17,972 bases of DNA from Larix sibirica (GCA_004151065.3 NWUY0300038689.1:4125-22096), one strand, 5' to 3'; numbered from the stretch's first letter, positions 9,952-17,972 are shown. A program made the numbers and translations. The notes: generated by a model not told the origin, from the letters alone.

Positions 9952-10013
9952 CACGGTGCAAATGATTACAAAGAATTAACATTGAAAGAATTCCTTTTCC
10001 ATAGGTTCGAGCA
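9952..10013. repeat. Direct repeat, copy 1
   Basis: This 62-base unit starts CACGGTGCAAATGATTACAA and ends with ATAGGTTCGAGCA. It matches the unit at 10046-10123 over most of its length, apart from substitutions and an extra block of about 16 bases in the second copy. The two flank a compound microsatellite. Confidence 0.75.
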
Positions 10014-10047
10014 TATATATATAGAGAGAGAGAGAGACACACACACA
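10013..10047. repeat. Compound (TA)n(GA)n(CA)n microsatellite
   Basis: About six TA, six GA and six CA dinucleotides follow one another without interruption, between the two copies of the 62/78-base direct repeat. It is a simple-sequence tract likely to vary in length between individuals. Confidence 0.85.
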
Positions 10048-10123
10048 TGGTGCAAATGACTATAAAGAATTGACTTTGAAAATATTACCTTCTAGTAGAA
10101 TTCGTTTTGCAGAGGTTCGAGCA
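10046..10123. repeat. Direct repeat, copy 2
   Basis: It starts CATGGTGCAAATGACTATAA and ends with AGAGGTTCGAGCA. Compared with copy 1 it carries roughly 16 extra bases in the middle (around TACCTTCTAGTAG). The arrangement suggests a local duplication followed by microsatellite growth between the copies. Confidence 0.75.
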
Positions 10124-10129
10124 CCAATT

Positions 10130-10990
10130 CATTCAAAGTCTTCCGTTTGATAAACTTAAAACTTTCTGTATGGTCTAACATTTACATGAACTTGGCCCCT
10201 GAAATCTTCAAAATCTATCCATTTAAGCATCTCCCAAAAATTCAAAATGCACAATGTAAATATAACAGGAAATACACAATGTGACCTGACTGATATCGAT
10301 CTAAAGAGTCAATAAGATTAGAATAACATTCAATTTGTTCTAGAGCAATTATAAAAGGTCAGAGACAATAGGGTTGTCCTGCAGAAAACAAGATCCCGGT
10401 AAGCCATCTATATGATTCCAAGATAGCAGTATGATGAATTTAAGTTTTGAATACAGTGGACTTTTCCTGCCCATGAATAATATCACCGTGGACAAATTTT
10501 GGTCAACATGGTGTTGACCAAAATAATGATCAAAACAGGTCTAAAAATGGCAAGCAGAAACTCCAAAAGGTGTCATTTAAATCCCAGCTTTCCAAGATTT
10601 TTGTTGCATGCATAGTCCTGATCTTCCAGTTTAATAAGCAACAACGTCAGGAAAGCTTGAGATTTCGACAGAGGTCTAGCTTGGCCTTATCTGATCTATC
10701 CTCTCTTCAGTGATTGTCAAGCACATCAAGAATTGATGAAGTCCAGTGATCATGATTTGTTGGCACAAAATACTTGGACGAGGTTCTAAATATTTTTTGA
10801 CGTGGGGAGGATGACGCCATGCAATTGCACTTAACTGAAGTGTCCATGAATAAGCGGCCTCTTGTATAAGTATTAAGAAATAGTGTTGTTTCTTTTATGT
10901 TCTTTTTTTTCGGTTCTTTTATTTTGTATATTTGTTGTTTCTTTTTAAGAACCTCTTTATTAGAGAAAATTAAGAGAGATGAGAAACAGT
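10130..10990. other. Intergenic stretch without convincing gene
   Basis: A 96-codon minus-strand frame (10997-10707) is the longest in the area. Its first half is lysine-rich low complexity and it resembles no known family. Apart from the hairpin at 10497-10523 I see no structured element. Confidence 0.4.
10497..10523. promoter_or_regulatory. Perfect 12-bp palindrome carrying opposed W-box cores
   Basis: TTTTGGTCAACA and TGTTGACCAAAA are exact reverse complements around TGG. Each arm contains TTGACC on one strand, the W-box core (TTGAC[C/T]) recognised by plant WRKY transcription factors. It lies about 500 bases upstream of a TATA-like box at 11002. The palindrome is directly seen; a WRKY role is inference. 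Confidence 0.45.
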
Positions 10991-11001
10991 TGATCACCCA
11001 T

Positions 11002-11090
11002 TATAAATACGAAACATCTGCATCATGGTTTAGAATATAGAAATCAATTCTCATTTTTACCGAGTACCTCTGTTAGGGTTTCTGTGTGTA
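11002..11090 (+). promoter_or_regulatory. Possible plant core promoter and leader
   Basis: TATAAATA at 11002-11009 is a textbook plant TATA box. About 65 bases downstream comes TTAGGGTTTCTGTGTG, a telo-box-like word common in plant 5' leaders. A pyrimidine-rich tract ending in TTATTTAACAG near 11190 could be a 3' splice site. If real, this may be the promoter and leader of the PAP gene whose exons begin at 16603, or of the ancestral PPR gene. No transcript evidence is available from the sequence. Confidence 0.3.
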
Positions 11091-11266
11091 TCACTTTATT
11101 TACAATCTCGTGCTTTGGAAAGAGAAATTCTCTTGTCTTTGTCATGATTCCTTGCATGTTTTTTGTTGCTCTGTTTGGTTGTTATTTAACAGGATCTCAG
11201 AGGTTCAAACCTGCAGGAGTTGATGATTGTTTCCTTCATCAAATGCCTTTAGCATTGCATAACTGT

Positions 11267-11788
11267 TCCAGGGAGCAAAATATCTTCTCAGAGAGATGGA
11301 GCAGAGTTTTACCCCAGATATCACAAGTTACAACACAGTTTTGAATGCCTACGTGGAAAACAAACAGTTTATGAAGCATTGTCTGTTTTCTCTGAGATGA
11401 ATTCAGTGGGATGTGTTGTATATTTGACAAATATCAATATCATGATTTATGTTTATGGGCAATTGGACACTATAAAGGAGGCAAAAAGATCATCCTCGAG
11501 CACGAGAAAAACATGCATCCTTCTCAATGTTGTAACCTACATGCCATGCTATGAACGTGTGTGGAGAGGCAGAGCTCCTTAGGGAAGCCTTTCATTTGAT
11601 CTGTCTCATGCAGAAAATGATGAAGCAGAATGCCATCACACATGATACCATGATCAACATTCATGGGAAAACCCTTGACTATAAAAAGCTACAAAACTTG
11701 TGCAGGAAATGCAGGAAAAAGGTATAGAACCAAATGCAATAACCTATAGTACCTTAATATCTATATATTGTAAAGTAGAGAAACTATG
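11267..11788 (+). pseudogene. Frameshifted PPR-protein gene fragment, At5g39980-like
   Basis: PPR proteins are helical-repeat RNA-binding proteins of plastids and mitochondria; each 35-residue repeat contacts one base. Pieces in successive frames read REQNIFSE, then EMEQSFTPDITSYNTVLNAY with VENKQFMK (11293-11376), then LSVFSEMNSVGC and INIMIYVYGQLDTIKEAKR (11379-11490), then NVVTY, REAFHL, LMQKMMKQNAITHDTMI and HGKTLDYKKA, and finally LVQEMQEKGIEPNAITYSTL with ISIYCKVEKL, ending at 11788. This spans about five repeats. The VENxxFxEALSVFxEM and YGQLDxxKEA words match my memory of the chloroplast PPR protein At5g39980. At least three frameshifts make it a pseudogene fragment. It ends abruptly at the fold-back element. 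Confidence 0.75.
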
Positions 11789-12003
11789 TTGCAGGAAACC
11801 CCTGGAATGGTGGCGTGCCAATCCCCGAAACACCTGGAAACGTGGAAACAGGTACGAAACACCTTGGAAACATCATTGACCATACTGTACGACGTTTCCA
11901 AATCTGGAAACACTGTACGGTATGACCAAAGACATTTCCAGGCATTTCCAGCAACGTTTCAGGCATGTTTTGGAAGTTTCCAGGGCCAACCAAGCACCCG
12001 CAA
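11789..12003. mobile_element. Fold-back (near-palindromic) element, MITE-like
   Basis: About 215 bases form an imperfect palindrome. The innermost arms, 11876-11899 and 11906-11929, match at 18 of 24 positions around a 6-nt centre. Outward, both arms continue with repeated GGAAAC/GTTTCC and CTGGAAA words, and the tips read TTGCAGG on the left and CCCGCAA (complement TTGCGGG) on the right. It interrupts the PPR fragment. Possible target duplications are ATGTT (11786-11790 and 12007-12011) or AAACTATG (11781-11788 and 12090-12097). No coding capacity. Confidence 0.7.
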
Positions 12004-12214
12004 GGGATGTTTAAATTCTTAAAGTAAAAGTGACATTCTCCTTATCTTTTCATTTTCTATCCTTTTACTTAAATTTTCATTAAGATTTGAAACTATGGAG
12101 TCAATGCCATGGTCCTCTGCTTCAAATCTTCAATATGCAAAATTGAGTGGAACTTTGAAAATACATAGCCATTATAGCTCACGTAAAAATGTGGAGTTGC
12201 TAGGTGTTTCTTCA

Positions 12215-12425
12215 AATGTATGTTGTTTGCTCTCACCAATGTCTTCACCTGTGGAGTCACTAGATGAGAGTAGGATCTTCAAATACAATGTAGCTGATCT
12301 AAATAGTCTTCCAGAAAATGGGCTTTATCCTTGATTATAATGCCAAAAGGTTACTTCCTGAATCTGCACTCAAAGTGGTAAAGTCCTAAGACAATGCATC
12401 CTAGGGGAACTTAGGAATGCTGCCC
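12215..12425 (+). pseudogene. Possible continuation of the PPR fragment
   Basis: After the fold-back element, a weak resemblance to the next part of the same PPR protein can be traced: GGAGTC...GAT (relatives: SGVEID), ACAATG...GTAGC (QTMIVA), AATGCCAAAAGGTTACTT (NAKRLL; relatives HAKRLL) and GACAATGCATCCTAGGGGAACT (relatives DNIPRET, with one extra base). Each match is short and the frame shifts between them. The spacing to the first part fits if the fold-back element and about 130 further bases are extra. Confidence 0.3.
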
Positions 12426-12429
12426 ATTG

Positions 12430-13100
12430 TCGCCACAATAGCTCGCTCTTCCCCTCACCCTTTGAAAATGCAAAGTGAATCATGCATTTTAAGGTGTTAA
12501 CACTTCTAAGAACAACCGTGTTTGTGGTACACTTCAACCCAAGTATATGGAGGGAACATCTTCTCCACATGTGCTTTAGCATCCCACATTCAGCTCACTT
12601 CTTTAGTAGGGTAGGCATTCAAATTTTTTTTCTTGTAGCTGTTGTAGTTGAACAAAATGTTCCACATATTTTGCAGACTTTCATTTCAGCAGATGTTCTT
12701 TTTGACCTTCTCCCAATATCCACACAGGCCAAATTAGTCAACACATAGCTCTTGCAGCTATGATGTCTTTTGTTGGAAAGGATGTACCATCAACAATAAT
12801 TGAGGTTAATTTCCTCCTATCATGATGGAAATGTTGCGATTTAATCCAAGTTTCTAGTGGGCTTAGTCGAAATATGTATTATATTTGTATTTTGTCCTTT
12901 TGTATTTTATATCTCACCCACCCACTGTAAAATATTTCATAGATGACTTGGTCAGAGACTATAACTCACCAAACCTTGTATTTATATTTGTACATAGAAG
13001 ACATGTTCAAAGATGATCACTATCCACCAGTTTTTTACTCGTATATATCAAATGTTTAATGAACTATAGAGCTTAGTTGCATGATAAGGGGAAATGGGTA
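12430..13100. other. Unassigned stretch
   Basis: Frames of up to 88 codons exist (12482-12748 plus) but match no family I recognise. A short open reading near 12730-12805 (GQISQHIALAAMMSFVGKD) looks protein-like but is isolated and could be the edge of another gene fragment. The rest is AT-rich. Confidence 0.35.
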
Positions 13101-13103
13101 TGA

Positions 13104-13160
13104 GTTTCCGAAACGGAAACCCTTTGGTAATCTGACCCCTCAAAAATTTGGAAATGGGGA
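13104..13160. repeat. Small GGAAAC/GTTTCC repeat remnant
   Basis: GTTTCCGAAACGGAAACCC, then GGAAATGGGGAAAC, use the same short words as the fold-back element at 11789-12003 and the array at 13921-14123. It contains a small palindrome (GTTTCCG around AAA-C-GGAAAC). A TA run follows. It is probably a decayed member of the same repeat family. Confidence 0.4.
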
Positions 13161-13900
13161 AACATGATATATATATATAAAATATGTTATTAACTTATTT
13201 TATAAATAGCACATTATGTTGAATCTTCAAAAGAAAGCATTATGAATAAATGAGCAAAGATCATTTAAATGACAAACATAAATGACAAGCAGTGTTCCAC
13301 CATTGCTTATATTGGGATCCTTATCATTAGCATCACCCTCTACCTCCTCATCTAGCCTTTGCCTCTACCTCGATCCTCCAGGGACATTAGTCAACACCAT
13401 CCAATTTTGATGAAACTGCCTAATCCAAGCCTTACAATATGGTAGAAAAAGTTCAACATACCTAATTAATGATTTTGGCTTGAGTGAATCAAGTGAAGGG
13501 TAAATTTTTGCTAAGGCCATGTCAAAGCAGTTCAACAAGAAAGCCATCAACTTTGGGTTATATAAACGGCTTGGTGCTCTTGATTAAAGCCAATCCCATA
13601 CCTTGATACATGATAGAATCCAATAGAAATGTTGCGATTCTGCAAATCCTGACATCCTAAAAGTTGTTAAGTCTGCTGAAATTTAAATGGGATATGAAAT
13701 TCTACTTTCTCCATATGAAGTCCAATGAGGTTGGAACCACTCTCAAAACATCTTGAAACAATTAATGGTAATGTTAAAAATTTAAGAGGTTAGAAAAGGA
13801 AAGAAAAAGGAAATGTTAACTTACCATTAATTGTCAGTATTTTTGGTCAAACCTATAAAAAAACTGAGTCAAACCAAGTCAAAATAAGTGGATGTAGAGA
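13161..13900. other. Stretch without convincing gene
   Basis: A 61-codon minus-strand frame at 13550-13365 (containing YPSLDSLKPKSLIRYVELFL) has protein-like composition, and neighbouring minus-strand frames give short extensions. I do not recognise a family. It could be a fragment of a transposon protein carried between the GGAAAC repeats. Otherwise nothing is seen. Confidence 0.35.
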
Positions 13901-13920
13901 AGGAAACACATCTTACGGAC

Positions 13921-14123
13921 GTTTGTATGGCTTGGAAACATGTTTCCAGTCGTACAAATGCATTTCCCACACGTGGCATGCATTTGTATGTCTGGAAACA
14001 TGTTTCCAGGCTGTACCACATGCATTTCCGCATTTCCGTATTGGGATGCATTCGTGTCGCCAGAAATGTGTTTCCTGGCTGTAGCACATGCGTTTCTGCA
14101 TTTTCCTACTGAAGTACACATGG
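13921..14123. repeat. Three-unit tandem array of palindromic GGAAAC units
   Basis: Three units of about 60-68 bases each start with a palindrome: TGGAAACATGTTTCCA (13933-13948), CTGGAAACATGTTTCCAG (13992-14009) and the decayed GCCAGAAATGTGTTTCCTGGC (14059-14079). Each is followed by a TGTA/CGTA-C(A)A(A)TGCATTTCC-like segment. In unit 1 a second perfect palindrome, TACAAATGCAT with ATGCATTTGTA, is nested between the GGAAAC palindromes. All six frames stay open here because of the low-stop composition, which explains several overlapping spurious ORFs. Confidence 0.8.
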
Positions 14124-14129
14124 TACGGC

Positions 14130-15170
14130 CCCTATTCTAGTGTCTCTTGCAACTTAGCTATAGAGCATACAACAGGTACCATTGTGGCAATCTCCTTTGT
14201 ATGCATTTTGCGTTTCCCTCTAGTGATGCTCATATGACAACCTTAAATATTTCAGTAATTTTGGCGATTCTAGATAAAAAAAAAGATGCATATCCTATGC
14301 TTCTCAGATTTCCTGTCTGCACTTAGTCCAAAAAGTGAGTCAGTTTATAACCTTCTTTCTATTGAGGCCTTTATCCAAATAAACTTCTCTAGAAATCTGT
14401 CCGAGTTTAATGTGTGTTATTCTTGTTTTTTGCACCAAGGGTTACTCTCTCCGGTCTTTCTTGGAGCTAACCACAATTGAACTCTTTACTTTATTGAGAA
14501 TTTGTTCTATTTTACAAATTTAATGATGGATTTCCATTTTTGATACTCCATTCTTGTCAATGTTTTCATGTGATTTTCATAATCTGTTTTATATCTACCC
14601 TTTCTCTTAGGATAGCCTCTGCAGTGTTATATTTGTGGAAATTTCGTGAAACCTGTGCTTAAGACGAACTCAGAAATTTCACCTCAAAACTTGAAGTTCC
14701 CTGGATCTATTTCCTGTGAATTTTCAGCCTTATCGCTGAAAGTGAAATATGATTATAGTAACATATATGTCACTTATGTCTAACCAATCTACATAGGGAA
14801 ACTTAAGAAAATAAACACCGAAACAATGTACTTCAAGGGGACAAGATTCACAGCCCTAAGGATACAGACCCCAACATATAACAGATCTGATAATTACTTA
14901 TGAATGATAGGCTTGTTACAGCCACAAATCTGCCTTCTTAGCTTCTGTATACTAGTAAAATTACCCAAGCAAATCTGCTCACTGTTATGTTAAATTAGCA
15001 TACATAACCACCACTGGAAACTACTCAATCACAATGAGATTAGGAGCTGAAAATCAGGTCTGCAAGTACACAGTTTGGACAGCAATGTACACTTCATATA
15101 TACATCAAATGAAGTTACAAATACATACCGATCAATTTATCACAAGTTGGTACAATATGTCCTTCAAGCT
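14130..15170. other. Intergenic or intronic stretch, nothing identified
   Basis: AT-rich DNA with a 64-codon plus-strand frame (14286-14480) of no recognised family. If the PAP gene starts upstream, this would be intron. No repeat or RNA structure stands out. Confidence 0.4.
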
Positions 15171-15179
15171 TATCACAAG

Positions 15180-16260
15180 CAAGGACACTCCAAATGCTTC
15201 CAAACCCTAGCTAGGGTATTCACCATCAACTGTAAACCCTCACCAGAAAACATGGCTTAGCAAGGCATCACACCAAGCTACTCCTAGCCACTCCAAAGGC
15301 TCAACAATAAGCTAGCATCGACACCAACAAGTCCACCCTTGATCTCGCACTTGCATAGCACAAGTCCTCTAGGAGATGCTTGCATCACACAAGCTCTCCA
15401 AGCAAAGCACACCAAGTCTCCTCTATGATTTCTTTGCCACAAACCCTAGGACATTATCACACATGGACATCAAACCCTAGCACATCATGTCTTCTCTAGG
15501 TTTTGCCTCTCACAAACCCTAGTGCCTTTCCCCCTTCCATGAAGACATGTACAGAGGCTCCAAGACAAATTCATCAATGAGATAAAGTGATTTAATGACT
15601 ACTCTATCATAATGAATGACTCTCTCCTCCCTTTCTATAGAGTAGGTGAGGGAGGCCGACAATAGAAAAGGTGGACTAAGTTCACAAGCAACCTAATCGA
15701 ATCCACAAGATAAGGTCCCCAGGGGAAGTTCTCTCTCTCCAAGGTGTACACATGTCAAGAAATCAATTCTCAAGTTGTGCGCTCTCTAAGCATGGGCTCC
15801 AAGTGTCAAGCACTCCTCATCACAAAGCTCCTTGCTCTCCAAGGACCAAAAGAAGTAGCCATTGTTCAATGCTCCTCTTCAACTTATGTGTCTTGGGTCC
15901 ATAGCAAACACCAAGTAACGTGCCCTCAATCTGAGCATCCTCAAGTTAAGGCTCGTCCTCCTAAGGTATGCCACGTGGTCCCAATCCTCATAGGGCCAAG
16001 TTCCCTTTGTCCTAGCGCCTACTGCTCATCCTCCAATGTAGGTCCACCTCCCATGCAAGTAACCATCTTCCCAACATGCATGCCATGTAGAAGATACCAA
16101 TGCCATATAAGATAACCACCACCTCAAGAAGTGCACCACTTCTAGCACCAAATCCAATGTCAAGCAACCACCTATAGAAAGCTTTCCAGAGTCCAAATAT
16201 CATCAACCAAAAGATCTAAAATACAACTAAAGGGATAGGGTTTTACCATGCACCCCACAT
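15180..16260. repeat. C-rich LTR/leader-like repeat with AAACCCTAG boxes
   Basis: The plus strand becomes rich in C and A (CACAAG, CCAAG, CTCTCC words), unlike its surroundings. It resembles LTR or untranslated leader DNA of plant retroelements read from the complementary strand. AAACCCTAG, a telo-box-like word, occurs at 15202-15210, 15441-15449, 15472-15480 and 15514-15522, with AAACCCT also near 15234. The 123-codon plus frame at 15744-16115 is Ser/Pro/His-rich and is probably spurious. No termini or flanking duplication were found. Confidence 0.4.
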
Positions 16261-16602
16261 CACATGGAGCAATCCAAAAGCTAACAAGATTAATAACATA
16301 TTGAATATTTTATAGGCTGTAAGGTTTTAGGGATTTTTTCTTGCTATTCGTCAAAAGCATAGTATTTTTCAGAAAAATATATTCTGAATATATAGTTTAG
16401 GTCAATTTTTCTAGGTTTTCTTGCTAGAACGTCTGATTTCTCTTATTTCTTGATACTTTCTGCTTGGACGTGCATACAAGATATTCTATGATACCTGGGA
16501 TGATAATTATATTCTTTAAGATGACTAACCACTTATTGGGTAGCTTTTGAAAAAATTACTCTGCAAACTTACGTGCTTTTCTTCTCTCTAATTAATCTGC
16601 AG

Positions 16603-16694
16603 GGTGAAACAGTTGAGTGGGTGACTGTAAAATTCAACCACCCTTCTCCATCAGCAAGTGATTGGATTGGAGTTTTCTCTCCAGCAAAATTCAA
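16603..16694 (+). CDS. PAP exon (GETVEW...SPAKF)
   Basis: The acceptor is AATCTGCAG immediately before GGTGAAACA, and the donor is CAA|GTAATA at 16695. The exon starts in phase 0 and ends with two bases (AA) of an asparagine codon completed by the T of the next exon. It encodes the SPSASDWIGVFSPAKF signature of the PAP N-terminal domain. The preceding exon would be expected to end with an SPxxLG-like segment. Confidence 0.9.
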
Positions 16695-17318
16695 GTAATA
16701 ACTTTTCATTCTTATCTTCCAGATTAAAACCCATGTAAATTATAAGCAAAATTTTATAAATTCCTAGCTGGCATCAGTTTATTTCTTTTCCCCAGTCATC
16801 TGTTATGCCCTTCAATCCTTTTTCCCGTCATTTGTCATTTTCAAAGGTGATTCAAAATTTCAAATAATGGTAGCATTAGATGAACTTAATCAGTAGCATT
16901 TGCAAATAAAGTTGCTGTTTTGGTTGAAGGACATTTAGCTTGAACTGATAGCATACATTGAAGTCATTAAATTAAGCAGATGCCAGAATACAAATTAAGA
17001 AGCTTATCTGGACATATGTTTCAGTGGCTCTGTCTGTTCACCGGAAAGTGGACCAGAGAGAGATCAGGTCCCGTACTTATGCACCGCACCTATAAAGGTA
17101 ACAGACATGTTTGCATGAAAATTATCTTTTATAGGGAATTAATTTCTGCATTAGGAACGTCTCATAAAAGTTGTGCATCATTCTTTGGTCTGCAGTTCCA
17201 ATATGCAAATTTTTCAGCACGCAACTATGTTCAGACAGGAAATGGATCTTTGGAGCTTCAGTTGATCAATCAACGAGCTGACTTTGCCTTTGCATTGTTT
17301 GCAGGTGGACTTTCTAAT
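16603..17318 (+). CDS. Purple acid phosphatase, N-terminal part (three exons, 5' and 3' incomplete)
   Basis: The spliced product encodes the Fn3-like N-terminal domain of a plant purple acid phosphatase of the long PAP1/PAP27 type (annotated as probable inactive PAP in Arabidopsis). Key stretches are GETVEWVTVKFNHPSPSASD with WIGVFSPAKF, then GSVCSPESG and VPYLCTAPIK, then FQYANFSARNYVQTGNGSLE with LQLINQRADFAFALFAGGLS. The three exons join in frame across canonical splice sites with no stop (92 + 73 + 123 nt, 96 codons). The secreted enzyme family uses a binuclear metal centre to hydrolyse phosphate esters; those metal-binding motifs lie in exons beyond the window. The upstream exon with signal peptide was not found. 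The gene looks intact here. Confidence 0.9.
17025..17097 (+). CDS. PAP exon (GSVCSPESG...CTAPIK)
   Basis: The acceptor is ATGTTTCAG|T and the donor is AAG|GTAACA at 17098. The 73 bases complete the split Asn codon and add 24 codons ending YLCTAPIK, a conserved block before the strand reading (F/Y)QYANxS. The longer uninterrupted frame that starts at 16980 over this region is in a different frame and is not the gene. Confidence 0.88.
17196..17318 (+). CDS. PAP exon (FQYANFS...FAGGLSN)
   Basis: The acceptor is GGTCTGCAG|TTC and the donor is AAT|GTGAGT at 17319. It holds exactly 41 codons in phase 0-0 and encodes QYANFS, GNGSLELQLINQRADFAFAL and FAGGLSN, highly conserved in plant PAPs. The next exon should begin with a P(K/R)LVAVSN-like stretch; it does not occur in the remaining 650 bases, so that intron runs past the window edge. 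Confidence 0.92.
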
Positions 17319-17972
17319 GTGAGTTATTTTGTTTAAATCCTCACTTTTGGAATTGGTAGAAAGTTTTATTTAGCTTGTTTTTTAATTATGCAAATTCTTC
17401 AGGTCCTATACAATTTTAATTCCTAGTATTCTGAATTACTATTTCTTGAGCTTACAACCTGAACAAAAGTATTTCCCTAGTTACCCATCACCCAACCTTA
17501 ATTTTACTATGTTTTCCCCTCCCAATCATAGTCTTGAGATGAGAAATGGAATTTAGCATGCACAATTGTTTCTCTTAATTTAGACTTTGTCCAACAATAT
17601 AAGAATTTGATGAATGATAAGAAGTCACCTGAAAATGATGTCTTTGAAATAAATTTTTGTTTCTTTGCAATTGCATTCATCAGACATGCTATGTGCTTGA
17701 CTAAAGTTCAGTTGTTGGCTCATTTTCTCAGTGTGACATGACCATTATGGAATTTAGTGTAAAATCATTCCAACTTGGCACATGCAAATTATAAATAGTA
17801 ACCCGCAAAGCACATATAGCATTGTATAAAAATTATAGCTTAACCAGCATTCATGGGGATGTAAATGGACATAATCATATAATAGAAAACAATTGCTTAA
17901 CAAGATTTTATTCAAGTATTCATTGAGGTGATATTTTAAGGAGCCAGATGTTATCACATTTATAGTAGCTGG
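17319..17972 (+). other. Intron of the PAP gene, continuing past the window
   Basis: The intron begins with GTGAGT and is AT-rich with no splice-compatible PAP coding segment before the end of the window. Small minus-strand frames here (such as 17957-17754) are chance frames. Confidence 0.75.

Noticed and set aside
10707-10997. 96-codon minus-strand frame
   Set aside because: Lys-rich low-complexity start, no family recognised, no promoter or splice context supporting a gene.
11084-11266. Signal-peptide-like frame (MIPCMFFVALFGCYL) with a LHQMPLALHN segment, considered as PAP exon 1
   Set aside because: The resemblance to PAP N-termini is short, it lacks the SPxxLG segment and a splice donor, and it runs straight into PPR sequence. 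Kept only as an idea tied to the promoter candidate.
13869-14140. Five overlapping frames of 66-80 codons on both strands
   Set aside because: All are produced by the palindromic tandem array, which lacks stop codons in every frame; their repeated MFP.../ETCFQ words just echo the repeat unit.
15744-16115. 123-codon plus-strand frame
   Set aside because: Ser/His/Pro-rich, no recognisable family, lies in C-rich repeat DNA where stops are rare.
16980-17336. 118-codon continuous frame over the PAP region
   Set aside because: It is in the right frame only for the third exon. Its first 72 residues run through the second exon out of frame and through an intron; the spliced reading matches the family much better.

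Overview
This looks like nuclear DNA of a large-genome seed plant, most likely a gymnosperm such as a conifer. It is AT-rich and gene-poor, and old degenerate LTR retroelements fill much of it. The one convincing host gene has short exons with canonical plant GT/AG splice sites. The species call is an inference from style. No prokaryotic genes, CRISPR arrays or RNA genes were seen, and most long reading frames are chance frames in repeat DNA.

Layout. 1-1750 is AT-rich with no recognisable gene. From about 2005 to 9290 lies a dead Ty3/gypsy (Metaviridae-like, chromovirus-type) retrotransposon on the minus strand. Reading right to left it holds gag (9260-8316), protease (about 8190-7866), the first half of reverse transcriptase (7640-7208), the rest of RT with RNase H (4272-3480), integrase (3400-2590), a C-terminal/chromodomain-like end (2590-2040), a polypurine tract (2008-2019) and the start of a 3' LTR (2005 leftward). 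About 2.9 kb of unrelated DNA (4273-7206) splits the RT domain, and an ambiguous base (n) sits at one junction. Several catalytic or metal-binding positions are destroyed.

9290-11000 is intergenic DNA with a direct repeat around a compound microsatellite and a perfect hairpin carrying opposed W-box cores. At 11002 there is a TATA-like box. At 11267-11788 there is a plus-strand, frameshifted fragment of a pentatricopeptide repeat (PPR) gene resembling the Arabidopsis At5g39980 type. It is cut short by a roughly 215-bp fold-back element (11789-12003). Two other sites with the same GGAAAC/GTTTCC vocabulary follow at 13104-13160 and 13921-14123. The last is a three-unit tandem array of palindromes. 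15180-16260 is C-rich on the plus strand, looks like an LTR or leader, and carries several AAACCCTAG boxes.

The right end (16603-17318) holds three well-supported exons of a purple acid phosphatase (PAP) gene on the plus strand. They encode the N-terminal Fn3-like part. The signal-peptide exon is not identified upstream, and the metallophosphatase exons lie beyond the window. The PPR fragment and fold-back repeats may therefore sit in the first intron or promoter-proximal region of this PAP gene.

I found no new multi-gene system. The most unusual items are the fold-back/palindromic GGAAAC repeat family, whose innermost arms differ only by transitions, and the TCGCGATTTTT motif array at about 7.0 kb.
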